Assembly: GCA_028274465.1 (NCBI GenBank)
Contig: CM051457.1
Location: 72,638,496 to 72,702,495, forward strand
Direction: 5' to 3'
DNA: 64,000 nucleotides
From: Plantago ovata
Taxonomy: Eukaryota; Streptophyta; Magnoliopsida; Lamiales; Plantaginaceae
Positions 41,337-51,830 of the stretch are shown piece by piece (within the stretch, counting starts at the first letter, position 1; every line of letters begins with the position of its first letter). The translations under genes and the position numbers were made by a program. The notes beneath the pieces were generated by a model, which was not told where the DNA came from, did not search any database, and was given only the letters and a program-made list of their open reading frames with translations.

Positions 41337-42479
41337 ATGGCTCCAAGGAACAACACCCGCAACGGCAATGGCAATAGCAACACCAATGACGAAAGCAACG
41401 ACAACAATGGAAACAACCAGGACCAAGTGGAGCGGATCATTGCAGCTTTGGGAAACTTCAGTGAGAACATGCGCCATGCTGGACCGCAAATTGCTCAGCC
41501 GGTTACACCGCCACCACCACCGACTCAAACGATCGATCAAGTTGCTGAACGTTTCGCTCGTTTCCATCCCGACAGGTTCAATGGGGCACCCAATGCCCGC
41601 AAAGCTGAGCTTTGGCTGGAGAGCATGGAGAATCTGTTCTCGATCTTACGTTACCCTGATGAAAGGAGGATTGAGCTCGCGGGTTTCCAGTTTGAAGGAG
41701 CAGCCAGAAATTGGTGGGGGACTGTAGATGCAAGGTGGAGACAAGAGGAAGTTGCCCGCACTTGGGAGAACTTCAAGAAGGAGTTCATGGATAAGTTTCT
41801 GCCTCGCCTAGTTCGCGAGAACAGGAGAGATGAGTTCCAAGACTTAGTGCAAGGAAATATGAATGTCGCCGACTATGACTCCGAGTTCACTCGATTGCTG
41901 AAGTACGTGTCGCACTTTCAGAACGACGAGAGAGAGAAGGTGCGCCATTTTGTGAAGGGTCTGGACTCAGAGATCCGTTACAGCCTGTTCGGGACTGACA
42001 TGCCCACCTACATTAAGGCAGTGGAGTTAGCTAGTGAAGTGGAGAGCGGTTTAGGAGAACTTGAGAGCTATGAACCCCGACGATCTCGAAAAAGGAGTTC
42101 TGATCACAGAAGTGGCAAGGATCGTCATTCTCCACCCAAGTATTCTCGCACCAAGCAGAAAAGTCGATCTCGTCATGTGGCTGAAAATACTGAACAACCA
42201 TCTCGAAGAAATTGCAATTTCTGCGGAGGCACAACTCATGAGGAGGAGAACTGTTGGAGGAAGCAAGGTGTATGCTTGGCATGTGGAAGCAAGGAGCATA
42301 AGATCAATGTTTGTCCACGACGCAACTCCCTGATGGAAGAAGGAAGATCTGGAGGCACCGCTTCAAAGAATCAAGGAAGTAGTACGAAGGACAAGCCAAG
42401 AGTTTATAGTATGATCGGACATGAGACTCCCTCGACAAGTGTGTCTAAAGGTACGCTCACGTGGACAATCTTCTTCTAA
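41337..42479 (+). CDS. Gag of Tekay/Del-like element
   Basis: The open frame gives 380 residues from MAPRNNTRNGN. Residues 1-30 are Asn/Gly-rich and 31-75 are helical, ending in a proline run (VTPPPPPTQ). Residues 75-240 form the Ty3 capsid domain: FNGAPNARKAELWLESMENL, FQFEGAARNWWGTVDARW, WENFKKEFMDKFLPRLVREN, VADYDSEFTRLLKYVSHF, EKVRHFVKGLDSEIRYSLFG. After a basic Arg/Lys/Ser stretch, two CX2CX4HX4C zinc knuckles follow: C-NF-C-GGTT-H-EEEN-C and C-LA-C-GSKE-H-KINV-C. It would form particles and bind RNA. It is the only uninterrupted retroelement gene with a full set of its expected motifs in the window. No pol follows it. Confidence 0.9.
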   Translation: MAPRNNTRNGNGNSNTNDESNDNNGNNQDQVERIIAALGNFSENMRHAGPQIAQPVTPPPPPTQTIDQVAERFARFHPDRFNGAPNARKAELWLESMENLFSILRYPDERRIELAGFQFEGAARNWWGTVDARWRQEEVARTWENFKKEFMDKFLPRLVRENRRDEFQDLVQGNMNVADYDSEFTRLLKYVSHFQNDEREKVRHFVKGLDSEIRYSLFGTDMPTYIKAVELASEVESGLGELESYEPRRSRKRSSDHRSGKDRHSPPKYSRTKQKSRSRHVAENTEQPSRRNCNFCGGTTHEEENCWRKQGVCLACGSKEHKINVCPRRNSLMEEGRSGGTASKNQGSSTKDKPRVYSMIGHETPSTSVSKGTLTWTIFF

Positions 42480-42763
42480 CTCTTTTTTTTCCCTGTTACC
42501 GTGCTGCTTTTCTTTCGCTAGGATAGATTCACTTGAAGCTTAATTATCGACTTTTTGTTGAGGAGTAATAGTTGGATGATCTGGTTGAAGAGGCAAGCTT
42601 TAACTTCCTTAGGTTAGTTACGAATTCTTTTAACCTTTGGCTTGTGAACGTGTTCGTTTGACCCGACGTTTGAAATTTGAAGACATTCGATTCTCCGTTC
42701 CACATTCGTTAGTTCTACGCTAGTTAAGTTTCGAGGACGAAACTGTTTTTAAGGGGGGTGGAG
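42480..42763 (+). other. 3' untranslated part and polypurine tract
   Basis: This is 284 bp between gag and the 3' LTR. It contains TTTCGAGGACGAAAC and the purine tract AAGGGGGGTGGAG (42751-42763), the start site for plus-strand DNA. The CGAGGACGAA-purine context is the usual pre-LTR end of Tekay/Del pol regions. That suggests the element lost the middle of a full relative and kept both ends. Confidence 0.75.
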
Positions 42764-45260
42764 TGTAACATCCCGTATTTTCTACTTTTTTATTTAATTA
42801 ATTTCCTAAGTAATTTATTATATTTGGGTAATTTAATTAAGTTCTTTCCCGCGCATTCGAGTTCGTGATCATTAGAGAGTTCGCGTTGAATTAATTCACT
42901 CCGTTTCGTTTTGGGTTCAGTTAATGATCTGAATTAAGAGGTTCAATTTGAATCAATCTCCTGGCCCAATTTAGATGGCCCAAGTCTTGGTCAGTCAAAG
43001 CCCAGTCTCCAATCCTTAACCCAACCCTAAAACCCCAAAACCCTTCCCTCCTCCCTCACTCTTCCATTACGCCTCCTTACTGAACCAAAAAGAAAGAAAG
43101 AAACAAAAACAAACTCTCTACCTCTCTCTCTTACGCTCATCTTCACCATCTCCATCTTCTTTCATCTTTTCCTCATAACCTCACCATCATCATCAACGGA
43201 CAAGCATCATCATCATCACCGCCGTACCACCACCACCGTGCCACCTGCGGCCGCCGCCTGAGCTGCCCCGTTTTGCTCCAAATCAGTTCCATTCCGCTCC
43301 GTTTTCAGCGTGTTTTAATCCATCTTGGCCCATCCAGATTCGTCCCAGCTTTGTCCCGGCTCCGATTCAATCCGTGCTGCTCCGTTGAAGTTCTGACTTG
43401 TCCGGTTTTGTTCGCGTGCTCTGTTCCGGCTCTGCCTCGTTCGGTAGCTACAATACTCTGGTCCGTCTCTCCGGCTTGGTTGCTCCGGTAAGGCTATGTT
43501 CCGTTCCGTTTCTATTCGTTTGAATTCAATTCAAGTTCTTCATCTCCTGATCCGGTTATGGGATTCAATCCCGTTTTTGTTTTGTTTTTCCTTGTCTTAC
43601 AGATTCGTATTGTAAACATCTTGGAAGGTATATCTCGACTCTGTTTTAACTTTCGTTATATTTTCCCGTTTTACCCTTGTGAGATTCTGGAATTGACCCT
43701 TTTGCCCCTGGATCGACTTGGACCATCTATGGACTGTTCGAATTTGGATTTAGGACTGTATTAGCTCGAATTTGACTGACTTGGACTTTGACGTAATTAT
43801 TTAAGAAACTTGAGGACTGTTTTGTAAAAGACTAAAACTTGAAGGACCTTTTTGCAAATACTAGTTTAAGGGTGAATTAGTAACTTCACAACCTCTGGAC
43901 TAAACTGTTAAAACGAGCTTCTTTTAAGGACTATTCTGAAGATTGTAGAAACTAGACTATTGTTTTGCAACTTACTATTGAGGGTATTCTGGTAATTTTG
44001 TAATCTGATTTAGAATTGTTTTCTAAAAGCTAGTAAGTTATTAGTTCCTGTTTTGGTGAAGTGAGTAATGAATTACCTTCTAACTTAGTTGATTAAGGGC
44101 TGTGTTACTAACTTAGAGGTCTTGAGTTCGAGCCTCTCCTCTGCCACTTTTTACCGACATTTTTATTTTCATTCGTTTAGCTTTTGTTCGACTTCTAGTT
44201 CGTAACTAGATACTTCCTGTTTAGGTTCTCCGACCGATAGCTCTTAACTCGATGTGCTTTTGAGGATCTTTGCTTGCAAGTTTAAGGTGAGTGTTCGCCC
44301 CAAAGTTTGCTTGTTTTTAAAACCTGGAAGACTAGGTGCTATGCATGTTTATACACATATGTTGATTGTATTCTGTATGCTACTTCTTTTAAAAGTAAAT
44401 ATGTCCTAAGTATGACTATTCTACTTATACTGTTTGTGGTTATTCTGTTTGGCACTGATTCTTCTGCAGGAACATTTCTCGATATCTCGAGTATGGTCTG
44501 TTACTGTTTGCATGTTATGTTGTCTGTGTCCGTTCTGTCTGTTTCTGTGTGAGCGGTCGATTAGGTTCTAATTAGGTAGACTTGGGTAGTATGGACTATC
44601 GGGTTTATTTGGTTATTGCCTAGTCTATTCCCTTTTAGGCGCAAGGCAGAAGTCGCTGAGGTCTATTAGGGTCGTAGGATCTGTTTTCCCAAAGTACACG
44701 GGGATCTGTTCTGTCTAGAGTTGTTAACCCTCTGGAGGGAGTTACAAGGGCATTCTGGGAGTAGGAGTAACAAGGCGGGCTGCACCAACGAACTTCACTT
44801 ATCTGTTTCTGTTTGTCTCTCTGTTCTGTTATCTGCTTCTGTTACTGTCTTACTTGCTACAAATGTTTTTGTTTTCAAAACTGTTTACTGTTATGTATTT
44901 TTAAAATAGAACCTCACTGAGATCCTTTATGTCACACTCTTTCTGTTTTCAAAATCCCTTCCTTGTAGATTCTGTTGAAGGAGACCGAGTCTAGACGTCC
45001 AGCGACTGAGAGTGGGAATTGGGGCTTTCGTTGGGATTTATTTGCTTTTTTTTGAAAATAAGAAGAAAAACTATTTATATTCTTCACTATCTATTACATT
45101 CTTTTGAACTCTTAAGTTACCGTTGGATTTTACTTGATTTTGTTATCGTTGTGGCGCCAAAGTTTGTTATGGCATTTATTGCCGACCATTGAATTTGAAT
45201 TATTTCGAATATTTTATTTTCAAAAAAAGTTATTTGTTTTTAAAATCCGATACCGTTACA
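42764..45260 (+). repeat. 3' LTR, Tekay/Del-like element
   Basis: 2497 bp, TGTAACATCCC...ACCGTTACA, collinear with the 5' LTR. It is longer mainly by a C/T-rich segment near 43025-43085 absent from the 5' LTR. Followed by the duplication GTGCA at 45261. Confidence 0.9.
44081..44134 (+). promoter_or_regulatory. tRNA-like A/B boxes in 3' LTR
   Basis: TAACTTAGTTGA (44081-44092) and GAGTTCGAGCC (44124-44134) with the same 43-nt spacing. The B box here is the closest of the three copies to the consensus GGTTCGANTCC. Confidence 0.5.
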
Positions 45261-45265
45261 GTGCA

Positions 45266-45878
45266 TGTGTTGCCCGGTCTGCCTTCTGGTCAAATCGGTT
45301 TGGAAGACTTTACTTGAAGGTGGTTGAATGCCGACCTCGTGAGTATGGAAAAGTGTGGGTGACTGGTGACGGTGAGTGTAGTGAATATAACAGTAACTGT
45401 GAAGGATATTTCTCCAAGATGGATTTCCAAGATCCACTCTTGTTGTTGCCTTGAGCTTCCCACCAATAAGACTCAAGGTTGTACCTGTGATGTGAAATTA
45501 TTGAGAGTGTTGCCCTAATGTGTGTTCTACCTTAACTTTCTCTATGGGAACCACTCCTTTTATAGACCTTAGAGGAGCGCATGTCGTTGCCATCACAACA
45601 TTATGCCAAGTGTCCACACACATATGTGGTTGGTAGGCTATACCTTGACAGTCATGGACGTGGCCCAATGATCGTGTAAGGATAAATATATGCCTTGATC
45701 TTATCCACTTGTGTTATGCAGCTATTTGTTATTGACAAATCCATATTCTTTATCGTGGTCCCCCGTATACATAAGTATTAGACCTCGGATATAGCATCCG
45801 GAAGCATGCGACTCTGGGATCTCCGGCATACGCCGTTACGGCCCTGGCCCTTAGGAACTTTACAGGCAATTTCCATAG
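45266..45878 (-). repeat. Tat-like LTR, outer portion
   Basis: This is the rest of the Tat-like LTR beyond the Tekay-like insertion. TATAAAAG on the minus strand (rc at 45557-45564) is the likely promoter box. Its outer end is near 45874-45878, where the Sirevirus-like LTR begins. The sense start may be TGGAAATTGCC; not certain. No gene. Confidence 0.6.
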
Positions 45879-46372
45879 TGTTGGTCCCTTTAAGCAACAA
45901 GTAAAGACTAGAAGGGGGGGGGTGAATAGTCTTTACAAACTTTTCGTCATTTAAAACTTTCTCAGCAAGTACTTATTATTTTTCAGTAATGATTTTGCTG
46001 ATACATAACTTTCTCAGCAAGTGCCTGTTACTTTTCAGTGATAAGTTTGCTGATACTTAAAAACATAGTGCGGAAGTCTTTTACAATAAGTACTTTTGTA
46101 AGAAAGCTAGTTTCAACAAGTAAGCAGATAAACAGTGAAAAACAACGTAGCTTGCTGAAAGATAACTGCAGAAATGTAAATCACACAAACACTTTTATAG
46201 TGGTATTTGAGAGTGGCGTAATCTCTCTACTAATCTACTTTATCCTTTCTAGGACTGAATCCACTATGATAAGACGTGAGGTTCCTTACAAATCCTATCA
46301 CTAATGATTCTCAGAAACCAAAGCACATTTGCCTTGTTTCCAACCTAAAACTAGAGAACTAACCCTTGTTCT
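45879..46372 (-). repeat. Sirevirus-like LTR fragment
   Basis: TGTTGGTCCCTTTAAGCAAC at its low-coordinate end equals the LTR terminus at 11407, and the sequence is collinear with 11407-11900, including TCAGCAAG heptamers. It is interrupted at 46372 by the Athila-like LTR. A continuation on the far side of that element is not found, since 55250 starts a pol fragment in the opposite orientation. Confidence 0.8.
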
Positions 46373-47661
46373 TGATGACATTGTTTCTCACACTATCATT
46401 CGGTTCTTTTTCACCAATTTAACTATATGCATTTTAGTGCATTTTGTTAGAATAGTGTCACGTTTCCATTTTCTTTGTTATTTTCCGGATTTAGGTGAAA
46501 ATCGCACTTTTGGATATGAATCATGGCGAAACATTGAAGTTTTGATGCAACGAGATCACCCGTGGTGTGTCAAGGAGTACCGGGACATGTTTCCAGGCCA
46601 AAAGACCAAGTTTCGGAGCTTAAAGTCGTGCCAAAGACCGAAAACCGAGGACTTGGAGGAAGAAAAGCACGGGCAGAACTCTGCCCGTGCCAGGCGCACC
46701 GCTTGGCACCTCAGGCGATCCGCCTGGTGTCCGGCGGTCCGCCTGGGGCGGTTTCGGCAGCAGGTATATATATTTGTAAAAGTTGCGAATTTTCATATCT
46801 TAATCATAATTTTGCAGACATAAACCCTAGAGCTTGTTCTGGGTTTTCTTTCACTTAGAACTACTTTATCTTAGCAATTTTGAGCACCAAGGTAGAAATT
46901 TGGACATCTTTTGATCTCACCTTGCTAGAAACTTGTGAGTTTAGCAATTCACCGGAGATTGACAACCCTTGGTGGTAACTTTGTATCTCACCTTTTTCAT
47001 ACTCTATCTTTCAATTCAATTATGTTTTCATCTATGATTGCTATTGTTGATTTCGAATTCGATATGAGTAGCTAAATTTCTAGTTGGTGATAGTATGTAA
47101 TGTAAACTCATAGCTAGGGTTCAAATTATGCATGATTGAGTTTCTGAGTCTTTTACTTGTATAATTGTTTTATTCGATTCTTTGACCCGACTAAGCCAAA
47201 TATCTTCGTATAAAAGTGTTAGAAACACTAGGACAATTCAAGATCATCGATTCAATATTTATAATTATCAAGTACTACTTGAACTAAGCCTGACAACCTT
47301 AGCCAAGTATTAGTATAGATAGGAAGCTTTCAAAATACATGTCTAAAATCTGTCTTTTGGTGTTTGTTAATTCGAATTACTTTTAATGCAGTACGTGTTG
47401 CACTTTCATGCATAATTAGAACCTGATGCTTAGAATGAGAATTACTATCACCAGCTCTCATTATATATTGTTGAGTTAAGCTAAGTTGAATTTGTTTTAT
47501 GAATTTATAATAGTTATTGTAGTTAAAGCTAGTTAAGTCCCTAGAGATCGACACTCGAGGTCATCTTACCTATGCACTACGTGTTTTGTGTAGTTGTGAG
47601 TTGCCCTTTGGCTTTCAAACAAATTTATTTGATTGTTCGAGTCTGACAATCTCGTTCATCA
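46373..47661 (+). repeat. 5' LTR, Athila-like element
   Basis: 1289 bp, starting TGATGACATTG and ending CGTTCATCA. It holds a GC-rich palindromic module at about 46690-46760 (GGCGGTCCGCC words) that is mostly absent from the 3' LTR. Outside the module it is closely collinear with 54105-55249. Confidence 0.85.
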
Positions 47662-47664
47662 AAT

Positions 47665-47682
47665 TGGCACCGTTGCCGGGGA
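47665..47682 (+). promoter_or_regulatory. Primer-binding site (Asp tRNA type)
   Basis: TGGCACCGTTGCCGGGGA lies three bases after the LTR end. TGGCGCCGTTGCCGGGGA is the complement of the 3' end of plant aspartate tRNA, used by Athila elements; one base differs here. Confidence 0.85.
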
Positions 47683-47809
47683 CTTTAACTCCTTTTTACT
47701 CTTTAGCTTATTTATATTTTCAACATTCAATTTCTAGGATAAGTGATCTTAGTTTGTCTAGTTTAGAAATTGAATTCCAAATTTTGGTCAGAACTAACAG
47801 GACTGATTT

Positions 47810-48622
47810 TTGGTTGTGAGTTACTCCTGTCACAGATATCCAGGTATGACGTCCATGAGGGCTCGCATGACGCCCCAATTTTCGCAGGTTAAGAGGGGAT
47901 CGGCAATATACCTGGAGGATGAGTTAACTGGGTATGAGGTGACAAGTTTCGTGGTAAGGAACATACCAAGGTTTGAGGAAGGAGTAGGGATGAATCCATT
48001 GAGTTTCATTCGATCCTACGAGGAGGAAATAGCCCGAATTCCGGCGAAGGGGTTTACAGAGGACCAAGTGTGCATGAAGTTATTTTCTTTCGCCTTGGGG
48101 TATGAGCCAAGGCTTTGGATGGCATGGTTAGCACCAGGATCGCTTAAGACTTGGGACCAAGTAGTAGAGGAGTTCTTGGCGCGATGTATGCCTTACCAAG
48201 AGACAATGACCTTACGAGGAAGGATTGAACACTTCAAGCAAGAAGAAGATGACCGGTTTTGTGACACCTATGAGCGTTTTGAGAAGTATAAACGAGAGTG
48301 CCCCCATCACCGTTTCAACGATGGGGAGTTGATTTGACATTTTGTTGGTGGGTTACGTGATGAGGTTAGGCTTAGAGTGGATGGGTTGTGCGGAGGATTG
48401 GAAGAATGTACGGTTGAAGAGGCAGAAAAGGTCTTCCGTAAGTACGCCAGTGGATCCGTTCAGTCTGAGAGACTAACACCAAGTCACATCACCAGTGAGA
48501 GACTAGACCGAGGTGGAGCTGAAAGATTATCTGAGGTGTATGCCTTAAGGACACTTCCATACGATCGGGAGAATGGAGAAGAAGATATTAGTGAGGAGGA
48601 TGAACTTGCAATTTGTGCATGA
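47810..48622 (+). pseudogene. Gag relic, Athila-like element
   Basis: IPRFEEGVGMNPLSFIRSYE, MKLFSFALGYEPRLWMAWLA, TWDQVVEEFLARCMPYQETM and EEDDRFCDTYERFEKYKREC show the Ty3/Athila capsid pattern (F.L...A..W). A downstream piece with LCGGLEECTVEEAEKVFRKY is the gag C-terminal part. Gag would assemble particles. The frame is not continuous. Confidence 0.75.
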
Positions 48623-49640
48623 ACTAAAGCCATTGAGAGTGTATTTGAAATTGCACATGCAGGGCAAGTTGAACAGAACCTTCGTATAGCACAGGTTTTT
48701 GAGGGTGTAGTAGTAACTGAGCGATCGACTAATGGAGGAATTCATCTTGTTAGAGTGTGAGAAGGTAGAAGAAATTCATGCACCTAAGTTCGGAGACAAT
48801 TTCACAGGGGACACCCCACTGGAGGTGAGGGGCGGTCCGCCTAGTGGGGGGGGGGGGCGGTGCGCCCCTCATGAGCAGAAACTCGGCGACGCCCCTGCCA
48901 CTCCTAGGCGCACCTCCTGAGGTGGGGGGCGGTCCGCCCCACAGCTCCCGGGAGTTAGGAACGCCCCTGCCACTCCCAGGCGCACCGCCTGAGGTGGGGG
49001 GCGGTCCGCCCCACAGCTCCAGGGAGCTGGACGACCCCAACTCCCCAATTTCACCAGTAGTTGATGATCTTCATTATGCGGAGCACATTCCAGCGGTTAC
49101 CACCGAGACCCCTGAGTTTGAGGAAGTAAACCTACTTCTTCGTGGTGGAAAGGTAACTAAAGTTTCTAATTTTATACGTCCTAAACATGTTAAATCTACT
49201 GTGACTAATGATGCAGATATAAGCAAGGAGAATGAAGTTGGTAAGAGCGCAACGGACTCTCAAGTGCAGGACGATACACCCCGTGCATTTGAAGGCGGCG
49301 GCAACGATGGGGAAAAGGGGGACACACCAAACAGTGAGGAGGGACTTCATAAGTCCCCCAACCCTTATGTTCCACCGAAACCTCACATGCCATTCCCTGG
49401 TAAGATCAAGCCAACCAAGAAGGATATACTGGAGTCACCGCTATACAGCGCCTCTCTAAAGTCGAAGTCAATGTTCCTCTATTGGAGGTAATTCAAAATG
49501 TTCCCGCCTATACGAAGTTCTTTCGAGAGGTTAAGAGCAACAAAAGGATTGCTCTAGGGGGGACGTTAACGGGATGGAGACGGTGAATTCTATAGCGGGG
49601 CTTCCTGCAAACAAAGAGGTCCAGGAAGCTTCATCATAGA
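48623..49640 (+). pseudogene. Gag-protease linker with GC-rich 24-residue repeats
   Basis: A poorly conserved linker. Between about 48834 and 49030, GC-rich units of 72 bp encode near-identical 24-residue repeats with GAPPEVGGGPPHSSREL; the 72-bp period keeps frame. The rest is hydrophilic (DSQVQDDTPRAFEGGG, NPYVPPKPHMPFPGKIKP). The PxxPFPxR-like block PHMPFPGKIK before protease is typical of Athila polyproteins. Confidence 0.7.
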
Positions 49641-49647
49641 TATTACC

Positions 49648-50100
49648 ATGGGGAATGGACGGACCACCAAGACTATGCTCGACTTAGGATCTAGCATCAA
49701 CATGATGCCTTACTCAGTATACAAAGCCCTAGACCTTGGAGAAGTGAAGCCAACCGAGATGGTTGTACAGATGGCGGACCAAAGCGTGAAGCACCCTGTG
49801 GTAATAATTGAGGATATCCTCGTGAAGGTAGACAAATTGATAATTCCTGCAGATTTTGTAGTGATGAAGTCAGCTGAGGAAGGAAAGAGCCATGTTTGCG
49901 AACACGTGGTGCTGCTTGGAAGACCATTTATGGCCACTACCAATACATGCCTTGAACTACAAGGCAAGAAAATTACCATGGAGGTAATGGGTGAGAAAAT
50001 GCAATTGGTAGGATGTAGTATAGTAGATAAAGAAGTTATAGAAGAATTGAAGTTCATTGATTGCTATGATTCTGTGATTTCTGAATTTCACCATTGCCAT
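49648..50100 (+). pseudogene. Protease, Athila-like element
   Basis: TTKTMLDLGSSINMMPYSVY contains the active-site motif DLGSS. MVVQMADQSVKHPVVIIEDI, DFVVMKSAEEG and VVLLGRPFMATTNTCLELQG complete the Athila retropepsin pattern. It lies just upstream of RT in one long open stretch (49648-51069). It would cleave Gag-Pol. Confidence 0.85.
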
Positions 50101-51069
50101 GATAATATTGAACCTCTTGAAGAGGCACTAACCATGCATGTAGAGAAGTGTTACATGTCTGAGGAAGCAAGGGAGCTAGTTCAGAGAATGGATAGCACAC
50201 CCGAAATCCCATTCGGAGAAGAGGTGCTTGAACCCATAGAGGAAGAAGAGGGAGAGAACCGATTTCCAGAAGAGCCTAGTTTAGAATTAAACCCCCTTCC
50301 TGGGCACCTTAAGTATGTGTACTTAGGGGAAAATGAGAAAAAGCCTGTAATAATCTCTTCACACCTATCTAGCATAGAAGAAGGTAGGCTAGTCCATGTC
50401 CTGAAAGAAAATTCTGCAGCCATAGGATGGGGAATCAGCGATATAAAGGGGATTAGCCCTACACGGTGTGTGCACAATATCACTCTAGAACAAGATGCCA
50501 AACCCGTTAGGCAACCTCAACGTAGGATAAACCCAGCCATGCAAGTAGTGAAAAAGGAGGTGATTAAGTTGCTAGATGCCGATATGATCTACCCCATTCC
50601 TGATAGTAGGTGGGTAAGCCCCGTACATGTTGTACCTAAGAAATCTGGGATTACAGTAGAGGAAAATGAGAAGGGAGAGCTAGTGCCAGTTAGGAAAACC
50701 ACAGGTTGGTGGATGTGCATTGATTATAGGAGATTAAATACCGCCACAAAGAAAGACCATTTTCCTCTCCCATTTATTGATGACATGTTGAACCGCCTCG
50801 CGGAGCGGAAGTTTTATTGTTTCCTTGATGGCTTATCAGGTTTCTATCAAATTCCGATTACGCCAGAGGACCAGGAGAAGACGACATTCACTTGCCCTTT
50901 CGGAACGTTTGCTTACAGGAGAATGCCATTAGGGCTATGTAACGCCCCCACCACTTTTCAAAGGTGCATGCTTTCTGTCTTTTCTGATAAGGTGACTAAG
51001 TTTGTTGAGGTTTTCATGGATGATTTTTCCCTTTTGGTGATTCGTTTGATGAATGCTTGCATAGATTAG
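50101..51069 (+). pseudogene. Reverse transcriptase, Athila-like element
   Basis: Landmarks in order are KENSAAIGWGISDIKGISPT, PVRQPQRRINPAMQVVKKEV, GWWMCIDYRRLNTATKKDHF, PLPFIDDMLNRLAERKFYC, LDGLSGFYQIPITPEDQEKT, FTCPFGTFAYRRMPLGLCNA and the catalytic FMDDF box (about 51014-51028). All RT blocks 1-5 are present. The WWMCIDYRRLN wording is a good Athila marker. Confidence 0.9.
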
Positions 51070-51131
51070 ATCTTGTTCTGAAAAGGTGTATCGAATGAAA
51101 TTTAATTCTAAGTTGGGAGAAAAGTCATTAC

Positions 51132-51830
51132 ATGGTTAGGGAAGGCATTGTTCTAGGACATGTGGTCTCCGATAGGGGGATCGAAGTTGATAAGGCAAAG
51201 ACAGAGATAATTGAGAAGCTTCCCCCACCCACTTGTGTCAAAGAACTTCAGTCATTTCTTGGTCATGTAGGATTCCATAGGAGGTTTATCAAAGATTTTT
51301 CGAAAGTTGCAAAACCCTTAAGCAACTTGCTTGCAAAAGATGTGAGTTTCGATTTTTCTGAAGATTGCTTAGAGGCCTTTAACACCCTTATGGAAAGATT
51401 AATTACTGCTCCTATAGTTGTACCACCGAATTGGAAACTTCCTTTCGAGATAATGTGTGATGCCTCAAATTTTGCTATGGGGGTTGTTTTATGCCAAAAG
51501 GTGGATAAGCAGTATCGTGTGATTTACTATGTTAGTAAGACCCTAGACTCAGCTCAAGTTAACTATACAACTACTGAAAAAGAATTTTTAGCTGTTGTTT
51601 TTGCTTTACAGAAGTTTAGGTCTTATTTGTTAGGACACCCTGTGAATGTCCATACTGATCATGCTGCTTTAAGACATTTAATAGCTAAACAAGATTCTAA
51701 ACCAAGATTAATCTGTTGGGTCTTATTGTTACAAGACTTTGATTTGACCATAGTGGATAGGGTTGGTAAGGAAAATTGCGTAGCTGATCACTTGTCTAGA
51801 ATTCCAAATATCCCCATAGATGCAATTCCT
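51132..51830 (+). pseudogene. RT end and RNase H, Athila-like element
   Basis: [20 protein letters not shown] and [20 protein letters not shown] are the RT thumb. RNase H follows: [20 protein letters not shown] (first Asp), [20 protein letters not shown] (Glu), [18 protein letters not shown] (second Asp) and [14 protein letters not shown]. Complete set of Ty3 RNase H motifs. Confidence 0.85.

Larger units (their letters stand above)
38508..45260 (+). mobile_element. Gag-only Tekay/Del-like element with both LTRs
   Basis: This is a complete-looking insertion: 5' LTR 38508-40945, primer site 40948-40960, one gag frame 41337-42479, polypurine tract about 42751-42763, 3' LTR 42764-45260, and target duplication GTGCA (38503-38507 and 45261-45265). 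Ends are TGTAACA...GTTACA. Protease, RT, RNase H and integrase are missing, so it would depend on a relative for mobility. LTR length, gag type and terminal sequence suggest the chromovirus Tekay/Del group. The two LTRs are very alike apart from one insertion/deletion of roughly 60 bp, so it is among the youngest insertions here. Confidence 0.85.
33243..45878 (-). mobile_element. Tat-like Ty3-gypsy element, minus strand, nested
   Basis: In the sense direction: LTR (45878-45266, then 38507-38253), primer site, gag N-terminus, gag core, gag zinc finger and protease, ending near 33243. RT, RNase H and integrase are absent from the window. Two later insertions split it: a gag-only Tekay-like element in the LTR and a Copia solo LTR in gag. 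The primer site TGGCGCCGTCTATGGG and the zinc finger CYFHELWGHDTEDC are typical of the Tat/Retand group. Old and broken. Confidence 0.75.

Noticed and set aside
49132-49393. Minus-strand frames opposite the Athila linker
   Set aside because: Shadow frames of the plus-strand polyprotein.
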